A stretch of DNA of 64,000 bases from Zea mays. Lineage: Eukaryota; Streptophyta; Magnoliopsida; Poales; Poaceae. The notes under the pieces are model-generated. The model made no database searches and was not told where the DNA came from. It saw only the letters and a list, made by a program, of their open reading frames with translations. Where the stretch lies: positions 111,753,789 through 111,817,788 of the forward strand of contig NC_050101.1 of the NCBI RefSeq assembly GCF_902167145.1. Direction: 5' to 3'. Within the stretch, counting starts at the first letter, position 1; the number at the start of each line of letters is the position of its first letter. The translations under genes and the position numbers were made by a program. Positions 23,128 to 34,300 of the stretch are shown in pieces.

Positions 23128-26100
23128 GTTTATGCATCCGGGGGCTCAAGTTGGATACTCGACAGCGGGTGCACAAACCACATGACAGGGGAGAAGAAGA
23201 TGTTCTCCTCATATGAGAAAAACCAAGATCCCCAACGAGCTATCACATTCGGGGATGGAAATCAAGGTTTGGTCAAAGGTTTGGACAAAATTGCTATTTC
23301 ACCTGACCATTCCATTTCCAATATTTTTCTTGTAGATTCTTTAGATTACAATTTGCTTTCCGTTTCTCAATTATGTCAAATGGGCTACAACTGTCTTTTT
23401 ACTGATATAGGTGTCACTGTCTTTAGAAGAAGTGATGATTCAATAGCATTTAAGGGAGTGTTAGAGGGTCAGCTATATTTGGTAGATTTTGATAGAGCTG
23501 AACTTGACACTTGCTTAATTGCTAAGACTAACATGGGTTGGCTCTGGCACCGCCGACTAGCCCATGTTGGGATGAAGAATCTTCATAAGCTTCTAAAGGG
23601 AGAACACATTTTAGGATTAACAAATGTTCATTTTGAGAAAGACAGGATTTGTAGCGCATGCCAAGCAGGGAAGCAAGTTGGAACCCATCATCCACACAAG
23701 AACATCATGACGACCGACAGGCCGCTTGAGCTACTCCACATGGATCTGTTCGGCCCGATTGCTTACATAAGCATCGACGGGAGTAAGTATTGTCTTGTAA
23801 TAGTGGATGATTATTCTCGCTTCACTTGGGTGTTCTTTTTGCAGGAAAAAACTCATACCCAAGAGACCCTAAAAGGATTCTTGAGACGGGCTCAAAACGA
23901 GTTCGGCTTAAGGATCAAGAAAATTAGAAGCGACAATGGGACGGAGTTCAAGAACTCACAAATTGAAGGTTTCCTTGAGGAGGAGGGCATCAAGCATGAG
24001 TTCTCCTCTCCCTACACGCCACAACAAAATGGTGTAGTGGAGAGGAAGAATAGAACTCTATTGGACATGGCAAGAACCATGCTTGATGAGTACAAGACTT
24101 CGGATCAGTTTTGGGCCGAGGCGGTCAACACCGCTTGCTACGCCATCAACCGGTTATATTTGCACCGAATCCTCAAGAAAACATCATATGAACTCCTAAC
24201 CGGTAAAAAGCCCAATATTTCATATTTTAGAGTCTTTGGTAGCAAATACTTTATTCTTGTTAAAAGAGGTAGAAAATCTAAATTTGCTCCTAAGACTGTA
24301 GAAGGCTTTCTACTAGGTTATGACTCAAACACAAGGGCATATAGGGTCTTTAACAAGTCCACTGGACTAGTTGAAGTCTCATGTGACGTTGTGTTTGATG
24401 AAACTAACGGCTCTCAAGTAGAGCAAGTTGATCTTGATGAGATAGGTGATGAAGAGGCTCCGTCCATCACGCTAAGGAACATGTCCATTGGGGATGTGTG
24501 TCCTAAGGAATCCGAAGAGCCTCCAAATGCACAAGATCAACCATCCTCCTCCACGCAAGCATCTCCACCAACTCAAGAAGAGGATGAGGCTCAAAATGAT
24601 GAAGGAGAAGATCAACAAGATAAGCCACCTCAAGACGACGGCAATGATCAAGGGGGAGATGCAAATGATCAAGAAAACGAGGATGAGCAAGAACCAAGGC
24701 CGCCACACCCAAGAGTCCACCAAGCAATCCAACGAGATCACCCCGTCGACACCATCCTCGACGATATTCATAAGGGGGTAACCACTAGATCTCGTGTTGC
24801 ACATTTTTGTGAGCATTACTCTTTTGTTTCCTCTATTGAGCCACACAGGATAGAGGAAGCACTTCAAGATTCGGATTGGGTGGTGGCGATGCAAGAGGAG
24901 CTCAACAACTTCACTAGAAATAAGGTATGGCATTTAGTTCCACGTCCTAACCAAAATGTTGTAGGCACCAAATGGGTCTTCCGCAACAAGCAAGATGAGC
25001 ATGGTGTGGTGACAAGGAACAAAGCCCGACTTGTGGCCAAGGGATATTCACAAGTCGAAGGTTTGGATTTCGGAGAAACCTATGCACCCGTAGCTAGGCT
25101 TGAGTCAATTCGTATATTATTGGCCTATGCTACTTACCATGGCTTCAAGCTTTATCAAATGGACGTGAAGAGTGCCTTCCTCAACGGACCGATCAAGGAA
25201 GAGGTCTATGTTGAGCAACCTCCTGGCTTTGAAGACAGTGAGTATCCTAACCATGTATATAAACTCTCTAAGGCGCTTTACGGGCTCAAGCAAGCCCCAA
25301 GAGCATGGTATGAATGCCTAAGAGATTTTCTTATTGCTAATGGCTTCAAAGTCGGAAAGGACGATCCTACACTCTTTACCAAAATACTTGAAAATGATTT
25401 GTTTGTATGCCAAATTTATGTTGATGATATTATATTTGGGTCTACTAACGAATCTACGTGTGAAGAGTTTAGTAGGATCATGACACAAAAATTCGAGATG
25501 TCGATGATGGGGGAGTTAAAGTACTTCTTAGGATTTCAAGTGAAGCAACTCCAAGAGGGCACCTTCATTAGCCAAATGAAGTATACTCAAGACATTCTAA
25601 ACAAGTTTGGGATGAAGGATGCCAAGCCCATCAAGACTCCCATGGGAACCAATGGGCATCTCGACCTCGACACGGGAGGTAAATCCGTAGATCAAAAGGT
25701 ATACCGGTCGATGATAGGATCCTTACTCTATTTATGTGCATCTCGACCGGACATTATGCTTTCCGTATGCATGTGTGCAAGATTCCAAGCCGACCCTAAG
25801 GAAGCTCACCTTACGGCCGTAAAACGAATCTTGAGATATTTGGCTTATACTCCTAAGTTTGGGCTTTGGTATCCTAGGGGATCCACATTTGATTTGATTG
25901 GTTATTCGGATGCCGATTGGGCGGGGTGTAAAATCAATAGAAAGAGCACATCGGGGACTTGCCAGTTCTTGGGAAGATCCTTGGTGTCTTGGGCTTCTAA
26001 GAAGCAAAATTCTGTAGCTCTTTCTACCGCCGAAGCAGAGTATATTGCTGCAGGCCATTGTTGCGTGCAATTACTTTGGATGAGGCAAACCCTGCGGGAC

Positions 26101-26373
26101 TACGGTTACAAATTAACCAAAGTCCCTTTGCTATGTGATAATGAGAGTGCAATCAAGATGACGGATAATCCCGTCGAACATAGCCGCACTAAACACATAG
26201 CCATTCGGTATCATTTTCTTAGGTATCACCAACAAAAGGGAGATATCGAGATTTCATATATTAACACTAAAGATCAATTAGCCGATATCTTTACCAAGCC
26301 ACTAGATGAACAAACTTTTAACAAACTTAGGCATGAGCTAAATATTCTTGATTCGCGCAATTTCTTTTGCTAA
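23128..26373 (+). CDS. pol: Sirevirus pol: protease, integrase, RT, RNase H
   Basis: Open from 23128, just after TAG 23125-23127, to TAA 26371-26373. The first ATG (23182) lies inside the protease motif [11 protein letters not shown], so translation must enter from upstream. Domains counted from that ATG: GAG-pre-integrase zinc finger [16 protein letters not shown] (about 122-160), integrase core [21 protein letters not shown] (about 185-290), RT ending in YVDD (about residue 745), and RNase H with DADWAG (about 910) and STAEAEY. No internal stop. Pol is in the +1 frame relative to the end of gag. The sequence TTGTTTTGTAG directly before it looks like a splice acceptor. All catalytic motifs I looked for are present. 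Confidence 0.93.
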   Translation, partial: VYASGGSSWILDSGCTNHMTGEKKMFSSYEKNQDPQRAITFGDGNQGLVKGLDKIAISPDHSISNIFLVDSLDYNLLSVSQLCQMGYNCLFTDIGVTVFRRSDDSIAFKGVLEGQLYLVDFDRAELDTCLIAKTNMGWLWHRRLAHVGMKNLHKLLKGEHILGLTNVHFEKDRICSACQAGKQVGTHHPHKNIMTTDRPLELLHMDLFGPIAYISIDGSKYCLVIVDDYSRFTWVFFLQEKTHTQETLKGFLRRAQNEFGLRIKKIRSDNGTEFKNSQIEGFLEEEGIKHEFSSPYTPQQNGVVERKNRTLLDMARTMLDEYKTSDQFWAEAVNTACYAINRLYLHRILKKTSYELLTGKKPNISYFRVFGSKYFILVKRGRKSKFAPKTVEGFLLGYDSNTRAYRVFNKSTGLVEVSCDVVFDETNGSQVEQVDLDEIGDEEAPSITLRNMSIGDVCPKESEEPPNAQDQPSSSTQASPPTQEEDEAQNDEGEDQQDKPPQDDGNDQGGDANDQENEDEQEPRPPHPRVHQAIQRDHPVDTILDDIHKGVTTRSRVAHFCEHYSFVSSIEPHRIEEALQDSDWVVAMQEELNNFTRNKVWHLVPRPNQNVVGTKWVFRNKQDEHGVVTRNKARLVAKGYSQVEGLDFGETYAPVARLESIRILLAYATYHGFKLYQMDVKSAFLNGPIKEEVYVEQPPGFEDSEYPNHVYKLSKALYGLKQAPRAWYECLRDFLIANGFKVGKDDPTLFTKILENDLFVCQIYVDDIIFGSTNESTCEEFSRIMTQKFEMSMMGELKYFLGFQVKQLQEGTFISQMKYTQDILNKFGMKDAKPIKTPMGTNGHLDLDTGGKSVDQKVYRSMIGSLLYLCASRPDIMLSVCMCARFQADPKEAHLTAVKRILRYLAYTPKFGLWYPRGSTFDLIGYSDADWAGCKINRKSTSGTCQFLGRSLVSWASKKQNSVALSTAEAEYIAAGHCCVQLLWMRQTLRDYGYKLTKVPLLCDNESAIKMTDNPVEHSRTKHIAIRYHFLRYHQQKGDIEISYINTKDQLADIFTKPLDEQTFNKLRHELNILDSRNFFC

Positions 26374-27183
26374 TTTGCACACATAGCTCATAAATATACC
26401 TTTGATCATATCTCTTTTATATACTATGACTAATGTGTTTTCAAGAATATTTCAACCCAAGTCATAGGTACATTGAAAGGGAATTGGAGTCTTCGGCGAA
26501 GACAAAGGCTTCCACTCCACTCTAGAACTCATCCTTCGTTGTCGCTCCGAGCATCTCTCCGTCTTTGGTATAATCTTCACTCATATTATTGTTTGCCAAA
26601 GGGGGAGAAAGTTTTGAAGGGCTCTAATGACTCTGTTTTTTGGCGATTCATGCCAAAGGGGGAGAAAATGTTAGCCCAAAGCAAAAGGACCGCACCACCA
26701 CCAATTTCAAAATTTTAGTCTATTTTGATTTTAAAGAAGTATTTTCAAGTTAGCATCTTACTTGTGATATAATTTTAAATTGGTATACCCTCTTCAAAAT
26801 TAAACATCAAAACCCTCTTGAACACTAAGAGGAGGATTTCATTAAGGGGGAGTTTTGTTTAGTCAAAGGACAAGCATTTGAAACAGGGGGAGAAAATTTC
26901 AAATCTAGTAAATGCTTCTCAAAATTATTATTCAGTTATCTTTGACTATTTGCAAAAGAACTTTGAAAAGAATTTCCAAAACATTTGCAAAAACAAAACA
27001 TGTGGTGCAAACGTGGTCCAAAATGTTGAGAATATAAAGAAACAATCCATGCATATCTTATGAAAATATTTATTGGTTCAATTCTAAATAACCTTTGCAC
27101 TTACTTTATGCAAACTAGTTCAATTATGTATTTCTATATTTGCTTTGGTTTGTGTTGGCATCAATCACCAAAAAGGGGGAGAT
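26374..27183 (+). other. Sirevirus 3' noncoding region with repeated polypurine tracts
   Basis: Between the pol stop and the 3' LTR, AAAGGGGGAG-type tracts occur near 26598, 26656, 26845, 26885 and 27173; the last abuts the LTR and is the working polypurine tract. Such multiplied tracts are a known Sirevirus hallmark. No env-like ORF is seen. Confidence 0.85.
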
Positions 27184-28417
27184 TGAAAGGGAATTAGGCT
27201 TACATCTATTTCCTAATTGATTTTGGTGGTTGAACTGCCCAACACAAATAATTGGACTAACTAGTTTGCTCTAGATTATATTTTCTACAGGTGCCAAAGG
27301 TTCATCTACAACTATACTAAATCGACTGTCCGGAATACCGTAGATTATTCCGGACAGGAGAAGCTTTTTGGAAAATCAGGCCAAGCGCGGACCGTCCGAG
27401 GCTTTGCAGCGGACCGTCCGCGACACCTAAATAACCCTCGGACAGAACCAATGCAAAAACATGTGTCTCTACTGCAGACCGTCCGATGGAAGAGCAAGCA
27501 CTGTCCGAGACCACGCGCGAACCGTCCGGGCTCAGGCGTGGACCGTCCGGTAGGTGAGGAACCGAAAAACGCGAAGGTGACGGGTTCGGCCAAATGAATT
27601 ATAGCGTCCTCGCGGACCGTCCGGGGTGCACGACCGGACCGTCCGCGACTGGCTTTATCTGACATCTGACGACACATTAAATGCAATATAGCCGTTGATA
27701 TAGCCGTTACTGCTGACCGTTGCGTTTTCAGCCGTTGATCAACAGAAGCGGACCGTCCGGACCAGGCAGGCGGATCGTCCGCGGTCGGCAGAAAGGAGCA
27801 ACGTCTAGGAAGTGGTTGGTGGCTATAAATACAACCCCAACCACCTCCATTTAAATCATCCAAGCATTCCAACCTTCAACATTCAATACAAGAGCTAGCA
27901 ATCCATTCCAAGACACAATCAAAGCCTCCAATCTCTCCAAGTTCCACAATTGAGATAAGTGATCATTAGTGATTAGTGACTTGAGAGAAAGAGTGATCCG
28001 TGTGTTATTTGTCGCTCTTGTCGCTTGGCTTTTGCAATCGTGCTTTCTTCCTTCCCATTCTTATTCTCAAGGCACTTGTAATCAAAGCAAGAGTTACTAA
28101 GTTTGTAGTGATCCTTGTGGGGTCTAAGTGACCCGTTTGATTAAGGAGAAAACTCACTCGGTCTAAGTGACCGTTTGAGAGAGGGAAAGGGTTGAAAGAA
28201 ACCCGGTCTTTGTGACCACCTCAACGGGAAGTAGGTTTGAAAGAACCGAACCTCGGTAAAACAAATCATTGTGTCTCGTTCTTTATTTGCTCACGATTTG
28301 TTTTGCGCCCTCTCTCTCGGACTCGTTTACATTTCTAACGCTAACCCGGCTTGTAGTTGTGATTAAGTTTGTAAATTTCAGATTCGCCCTATTCACCCCC
28401 CCTCTAGGCGACTTTCA
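27184..28417 (+). repeat. 3' LTR of the copia element
   Basis: Near-identical to 19168-20379. It has an extra ~22 bp within the GGACCGTCCG cluster (near 27525-27548), and its TATA box is at 27823-27832. Confidence 0.94.
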
Positions 28418-29067
28418 ATAGGAATGCATCTTAAAACACAATTAGGAACTATTGAGATCAAAGTATAACATGAACTATAACATAAACTACCTTCCTTGGA
28501 AATGGATTATTATTTCGCTAAGTGTTACTTACAAATACATAACATAGCTCAATTTATTTTGTTGTGACCTAAAAATTAGTCCAGAGGTGAATTCATGTAC
28601 TACACATTATTAATCTTCACTAGATTAAATATATCTAAATCTTTAGGGTTCTCCTTTTATTTATTTTATTAAATAAATAAATGCACACCTACACTAGTTC
28701 ATACTTAGTCATAAAAATTAGAGTGTGCAGACAGTAAATGAAACCATTTTATTTAGACAGAGAATAATCCTATGAACATTTTGCAATTTGAATCACTAAA
28801 TTTGGAGTTCATATGCAAAAGTTATGAAATAAACAAGTTTGGGAATTCAAAATATGAAATTAGGTCTAATTTTGTGAATATTTAAAAGTCCAGGGTTCAA
28901 TCTGCAAGAGTACAGGGGCCTGCGCGCGAAAACCAGGGACGACGGGTTGATTTTCAATAAACCGAGGGTCTCTTTAATAAAACTACCGCGCGAAGGGGTA
29001 TCAGGTGAATCTAACCGTTTGATATAAAACCAACGGCTGAGATTAGATCTGCGGCCGAGGGCACGCG
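28418..29067 (-). repeat. Outer element LTR, middle piece
   Basis: Continuation of the outer LTR after the copia TSD (28418-28422). AT-rich then GC-richer toward 29067, where the second Tekay-type element starts. No coding. Confidence 0.75.
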
Positions 29068-29572
29068 TGTGACAGAACCTCCCAAGTCATTAGGCCCACC
29101 TACAGTTGTCCTTGTCCAACGGACTTTAGACAACCCTGTTGATGCACCTGATCACTTGTTAAGTTCGGTATATGAATTCCTTTCCTTTCCCAAGAGCGTT
29201 CCACCCGTCATGCAGACATTACAACACATCGAAGGTACGAAAATGCGGAAGCAATTACAATAACTTACCTTATATTAAAGTAAGAAGGAGTTGGATTATT
29301 ACAGACCAGAACCAAATATAGGAGTGTTGAGTATTATTATTACATAACCTGGGAGGCAAAACCCCCTCCCGATAAAAACAGTAAAAAGTTTTTCTAACGG
29401 AGGACCCTTCCTCCCGCAGCTTCAATCTTGATTTTCTTCTTTAGGCACCACCTTTGAACAAAAGCAGCAAAAATTTGCCGCTTTCTCACCTAAAACAACA
29501 TGGGACAAATCCCTGAGTACGAAGTGTACTTTTGCAAGACTTACCCGTCAAAGTAAAAGACTCAAGGATATG
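29068..29572 (-). repeat. Second element 3' LTR, distal piece
   Basis: Matches 48776-49254 of the other LTR. It is cut after ATATG (29568-29572) by the plus-strand Tekay/prem1-like insertion. Confidence 0.9.
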
Positions 29573-32500
29573 TGTAACGCCCTGAATTTGGGGGCAGAAT
29601 TTTTTTCTTCTTTTCTCTCACCAAATTCAGGCGTTACTCTTTCCTTTTCCCTTTTTTTCTCTCTAAGCCTTGATCTTTTCCAAAGTCGCAGCGGGTTTTG
29701 GCTTTAGACCTCCTGTAAAGCAAAACCTTAAAACACTTTATTTCGTGTGATGCACCATGCCGAACCATGCATACTTTTGGTTGTTTAAAACGCAAAAGCT
29801 TTCACCCCGAGAAAATTAGTTTTTAGAAAAAGAAAACTCTTTCTTTTTCTCTCCCCCCCTCCCTTTCCCATTTCGGCCCAGCCGCCCCCCCTCCCCCTTG
29901 CGTGCCGGCCCAGCCGCGCCTCTCCCCCCCTCCCCTCCCGCGTGGGCCCCGGCCGGCCCAGCCGCGCGCCCCCCCCCCCCCCTTCCCCCACTTTGGGCCC
30001 ATCCGGCCCAGCCGCCCCCCCCCACCCTTTTCTTTTTTTCCCAAAAATCCCCCCCCCCGCGGGCCCCGCCCGTCATTCTCTCGCTCTCTCTCTCTCCCCA
30101 AACCCTAACCGCGCCGCCCTTGCCCTAGCGCCGCCGCCGCCGCCTCTCCCCTCCCCGGCGCCGCCGCCGCGCCGCCCCCCTCCGGTGAGGCCCCCCTCCT
30201 CCCCTCTCCTTCCCCCTTCTCCCTCCTCCTCCCTCGCCCGCCCGGCCACCCGGTTCGGCCGTCCTCGCCCCGGCGCGCCCCGACCTCCCCCGGCCGCCCC
30301 CGTCCCGCGCTCGGCCGGCGCCGCCGCGCCCGCCCCCGCCTCCGGCGAGCCCGCGCCCCGACCTCCCCCGGCTTGGCCCCGCCCGCGCCGCCTCTCCCCC
30401 GGTTGCCCGCGGCCTCCCGCGCCCGGCCGCCCTCGCCCTCGTCCGCCCCGGCCCCGGCGACCCCGGCCGCCCGGCTCGTTCCCGCCCCCGGCCGCTCGGC
30501 TCGGCCGCTCCGGCGAGCCCGCCCTCGCCTCGCCCCGGCGCGCCCCGCGCCGCCGCGCCCGGCCGCCTCCGGCGAGCCGCCCGGCCCGTCCTCGCCCCGG
30601 CGAGCTCGGCCGGCGCCGCCGCGCCCGCCCCCGCCTCCGGCGAGCCCGCGCCCGGCCGCTCCGGCGAGCCCCCGCCCCGTCCCGCGCTCGGCCGCGCCCC
30701 TCGGCCCCGCCCCCGGCTTGGCCGCCCTCGGCTGCCTCGCCCCCGGCGAGCCCCGCGCCCGCGTCGGCCCCGCCTCGCCGCCCTCCGGCGAGCCGCCCTC
30801 GCCCGGCCCCGCTCGGCCCCGCCCTCGTGCCCGCCTCCCGGCGAGCTCGGCGCCCCCCCCCCCCCCCGGTTCAACCGCCCCCGTGCCCCGGCTCGACCGC
30901 CCGTCCCCGCGCTCGGCCTCGTCCGGTCGCGCCCTCGCTCGCTCGCGCTCGCTGGCCCCGGCGTGCTTGCCCGCTCGCCCCGCCGTGCCTTGCTCGCGTC
31001 GTGTTGGCCCCTGCGTGGCCTCGAGCTTGGCCCAGCGTGCCTATGGCGCGCGGCTTAGAGCTCGGCTAGCGCACGGCCCCGACGTGCGTACGGTTAGTCC
31101 GTAGCGTGTGCGTGCGACCTCGCGTGCGTGCCCGCGTAGTGCGCGTGCCTTGGCACGACTCATCGTGCCTCGTCTACCCCCTAACCCCTCGTCTACCCCC
31201 CCCCCCCCCCCCCCCGTCTCCTATATGCGCTAATCACGTCGTTTATATTAATAAGATAGGAGTCTCAATTTGGAAATTGGTTACGTTAGTTAATTCGTAT
31301 AACTAATCATCTATCTCGTTCAATGTTAATCTACTAAAAGTGGTTGCGATTACATTAGTGCATGTAGCTAATTCTTTTGTTAGGACTAATTAAAACTAGA
31401 GCACGTGACGTCTAGTCTTTCGTCTACCCATAGTGTCTCTCGAGTATAAGCCTCAACCCCTGCGAAACTTTCCCTCGTTTCTTTCTAACCAAGGTAAATT
31501 CATTATCGTATGTGGTACTCTATGCATATTTGCTTTACTTGTTCTCTTGTATGGTGTACTGTTGGTTTCCTAATTTCAATGGATGGATGTATGTATGTTT
31601 GCACCCGCTTAGAGAACGATCCGGTTGAAGAGCCCGAGGAACTCGCAGGAGAAGCCCCGGGGTGTAGTTCGCTTAGCCGCCGTGCCGTCAATGGGGCTCG
31701 GTGTATGCGGCTCGCTCTGCCAAGTTTGGGTTCGCCCCTTGGGGAGGAGTGCGGTGCATTTAGGAAACCTAACGGGTGGCTACAGCCCTGGGGAATCTTT
31801 GTAAAGGCTACATAGTGATGCCCTGCTAGGCCACCTAGGTAGTGGTCAATGGGGAGTAGCTCTCTCCGGGCAGAATGGGAATCACAGCTTGTGGGTAAAG
31901 TGCACAACCTCTGCAGAGTGTTTGAAAACTGATATATCAGTCGTGCTCACGGTTATGAGCGGCCAAGGGAGCTCCAGTGATTAGTGGTACTTGATCAGAG
32001 ATACTTTGGTACAGGTGGTAATGAGATCGATGATTCTGGTTATGACTATGGTGCTGGTAAGTGGTACTCTTTCCGTTTGGAAAGGAGTACGTTTGGGTTA
32101 ATAACTTGGGTTAATGCTAAAACTTGGCTTTCTACTAGTAAGTAATAATCTGACCAACTAAAAGCAACTGCTTGACTTATCCCCACATACAGCTAGTCCA
32201 CTACAGCCAAACAGGATACTTGCTGAGTATGTTGATGTGTACTCACCCTTGCTCTACACACCAAACCCCCCCCATCCCCAGGTTGTCAGCATTGCAACCA
32301 CTGCTCAGGAGAAGATGAAGCCGTGGAAGGAGACTTCCAGGAGTTCCAAGACTACGACGAGTTCTAGGTGTGGGTTAGCGGCAACCCCCAGTCGGCTGCC
32401 TGTGAAGGCCGCATTTATCTACGTTTCTTTTCCGCACTTTGATTTATTGTAAGAACTATATGGACGTCTCAGACGTATGATGTAACCGACTATTTCCCTT

Positions 32501-32623
32501 ATTAATGCTATTTTGAGCACTGTGTGATGATGTCCATATTATGTAACTGCTGTGTACGTGAATAACTGATCCTGGCACGTACATGGTTCGCATTCGGTTT
32601 GCCTTCTAAAACCGGGTGTGACA
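29573..32623 (+). repeat. 5' LTR of the Tekay/prem1-like element
   Basis: 3051 bp with a centre (about 29850-31210) extremely rich in C and G. It lacks about 385 bp present in the 3' LTR: the junction at 31655-31660 corresponds to 41008-41393, with CCC shared at both breakpoints. Long arginine/proline-rich frames in the GC core are compositional. Confidence 0.92.
30080..30108 (+). promoter_or_regulatory. CT-rich tract and telo-box in the LTR
   Basis: A run of CT dinucleotides is followed by AAACCCTAA (30100-30108), then CpG-rich sequence. The same arrangement is in the 3' LTR (telo-box 39416-39424). In plants such CT plus telo-box pairs are common near the transcription start of housekeeping genes, so this may mark the LTR start region. 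Confidence 0.5.
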
Positions 32624-32627
32624 TAAG

Positions 32628-32640
32628 TGGTATCAAAGCC
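32628..32640 (+). other. Primer binding site of the Tekay/prem1-like element
   Basis: TGGTATCAAAGCC lies 4 bp after the 5' LTR, one mismatch to the initiator-Met tRNA complement. Confidence 0.88.
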
Positions 32641-32883
32641 GTGCTAACTGTAGGACCGCTAACCTAGAGTAGAATGGTCGTTCTAAGGACTATAGACCTC
32701 TGTCTCTGCCTTGACTTTGATATCCCTTCAAAAGTTGGTCATACCGACCAAACCTATGTTTTACTATATATTATACCTTGCTGAAAATCATGTTTTATTC
32801 TAATCCTTCATTTAATTATGATTCATTATTTGCTGGTCATATTAATTCTGTTCTCACCCTTTTGCTTGCGATGTCTTTTGTAG
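32641..32883 (+). other. Leader before orf0
   Basis: A T-rich, intron-like noncoding leader. It ends GATGTCTTTTGTAG directly before the orf0 ATG; the outer element has the same sequence at the same place. Confidence 0.6.
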
Positions 32884-33897
32884 ATGGCTCGACTTAGACA
32901 CACTGCACGAAAGTCAGCCATCCCCTTCTTACCCTCCCGCCTTGCTGAGCGTCCGCTTCGCCGACCCGTGGCCGGACAGTCCAGCCACTTGGAGAGACTA
33001 CACCACCGCCTGCGTGAGGAGCAGGAGCGTCGACGACAGGAGCAGCAGGGCTCTTCCTTCTCGCTCCACCAGGAGATAGAGTCTGTGAGGAGCTGCTCCC
33101 CTGTGCTTCCTCTGGAGGCGCCCCCTGCACCACCACTGGGCGCCCCAGCTTCTGGAGTAGCTGCTGGAGGAGACCCAGACGATGGAGATGGCGACGACAG
33201 CTCGAGCCACGACACCGACTTCTCTGCTAACCCTGAGCCGGAAGGATGGGTTGCTCGACCCATCACTCGCGACGCTGCTCGCGGGTGTCACTTCCATGAT
33301 GCGCTCGACACCCTGCTACGTCGGGCATTTAACCGGCATACTTGGTCTGTCGAGTATCGCTGTGTGGTCTACCAGCATAGTCGCGGGGTCTACCCGGACC
33401 GCTGGGAGGCAACTTGCTTGGTGCGCTGCCCGGAGAACAGTCTCCAGGGTGCAGAGGCCTGTTCAGAGCACTATTCTATCTCTGAATGGGACTCAGCTGA
33501 GGCAGCCATGCAAGATGCTGCACGGCGTGCGCTTTCACACTACTGCTCGGTTTTCGGTGGGGCAGCTGACGGTCTTGACCTGAAGTATTACCCCCGCCGT
33601 CCATCTGGCAGCACAGGAGGCGTGATTGTCTCACCCGTCGGTGAGGGCAATCCTAGGTTGAGCAGCACAGTCAACCTAGCCGCCATGCTAAACACGGAGC
33701 TGGACCATGCATTAGATGAGCTGAGTAGGGCTCGTGCTGAGATCGCCCTGCTGCGGGCTGAGCGCGCGGAACGTCGTCACTTGGATGGTGGTTCCCCCGC
33801 TCCCGTTGGGACTCAGCACCTGTACCGCTCACCTCAGCGTGGACACCAGTCTTATGGCAATCCCGACTGCAAGACCAAGATAACTCTAGAACCATAG
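32884..33897 (+). CDS. orf0 of the Tekay/prem1-like element, 337 aa
   Basis: Intact ORF upstream of gag, same strand. The N-terminus MARLRHTARKSAIPFLPSRL is basic. A Gln/Arg-rich stretch, an acidic/serine linker (about 85-115) and a compact conserved region follow (about 115-260, with ARPITRDAARGCHFHDALDT, YRCVVYQH, DGLDLKYYPRR and GGVIVSPVGEGNPRL). A C-terminal coiled coil (about 265-305, LDHALDELSRARAEIALL) ends it. No enzyme motif or membrane segment was recognised. It is alignable along its length with 17443-16418, and its N-terminus shares TARKSA with the shorter ORF at 48537-47977. Extra ORFs upstream of gag have, as I recall, been reported in some rice gypsy elements. Role unknown. Confidence 0.8.
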   Translation: MARLRHTARKSAIPFLPSRLAERPLRRPVAGQSSHLERLHHRLREEQERRRQEQQGSSFSLHQEIESVRSCSPVLPLEAPPAPPLGAPASGVAAGGDPDDGDGDDSSSHDTDFSANPEPEGWVARPITRDAARGCHFHDALDTLLRRAFNRHTWSVEYRCVVYQHSRGVYPDRWEATCLVRCPENSLQGAEACSEHYSISEWDSAEAAMQDAARRALSHYCSVFGGAADGLDLKYYPRRPSGSTGGVIVSPVGEGNPRLSSTVNLAAMLNTELDHALDELSRARAEIALLRAERAERRHLDGGSPAPVGTQHLYRSPQRGHQSYGNPDCKTKITLEP

Positions 33898-34300
33898 ATC
33901 GTTAGAGTTGGATCTTGTAATTAATACAAAATATATACGTAGAAGCTTCAGTCTTAGCGTTAGTCTCGGTTTTAGTTAGTCTTAGTTAGACAGGGTAGTT
34001 TGCTATATCCTGTGCATCTATGTTTGTCATGATGAACTATGTTTGGTTTGGATCTTTGTAATGACTGTTACCAGAGTGTGGGTATCCCCTGCATTTTGGT
34101 TTATCTATTATGTTAATGGAGTTAGTTATATAGTTGGAAAACCTTTTATTCCACTTTCCTCTTTATCTGAGAAGTTGTGTGGTCTGTGCTGGAGATCAGT
34201 GAAGATGCTCATCTGTTCAATGCTGTTGAATGATTCTATACTCTTTTCCTATGCTGCAAGATTTGCCAGATCAGTTCTGATGTGTGGTTGCATTCTGCAG
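33898..34300 (+). other. Noncoding spacer between orf0 and gag
   Basis: T-rich, intron-like, no supported ORF. It ends GGTTGCATTCTGCAG directly before the gag ATG at 34301, a good 3' splice site match. Confidence 0.6.

Larger units (their letters stand above)
19168..28417 (+). mobile_element. Opie/Ji-like Sirevirus (Ty1/copia) retrotransposon, nearly intact
   Basis: The element is 9250 bp. LTRs of 1212 bp (19168-20379) and 1234 bp (27184-28417) start TGAAAG and end CTTTCA. A perfect TSD ATAGG flanks it (19163-19167, 28418-28422). The gene order gag, protease, integrase, RT, RNase H is that of Ty1/copia. A long coiled-coil C-terminal gag and repeated polypurine motifs before the 3' LTR point to the Sirevirus genus. 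One base deletion in gag is the main lesion seen. The LTRs look near-identical apart from about 22 bp in the 3' LTR, so it is probably young. Confidence 0.95.

Noticed and set aside
24472..24933. 153-aa minus-strand ORF opposite copia pol
   Set aside because: Shadow of the acidic linker between integrase and RT; no independent evidence.
29942..31104. Proline/arginine-rich frames of 243-375 residues in the LTR core (also 39264-40426)
   Set aside because: All frames of this C/G-only sequence stay open by composition; proteins are low complexity and frames overlap on both strands.
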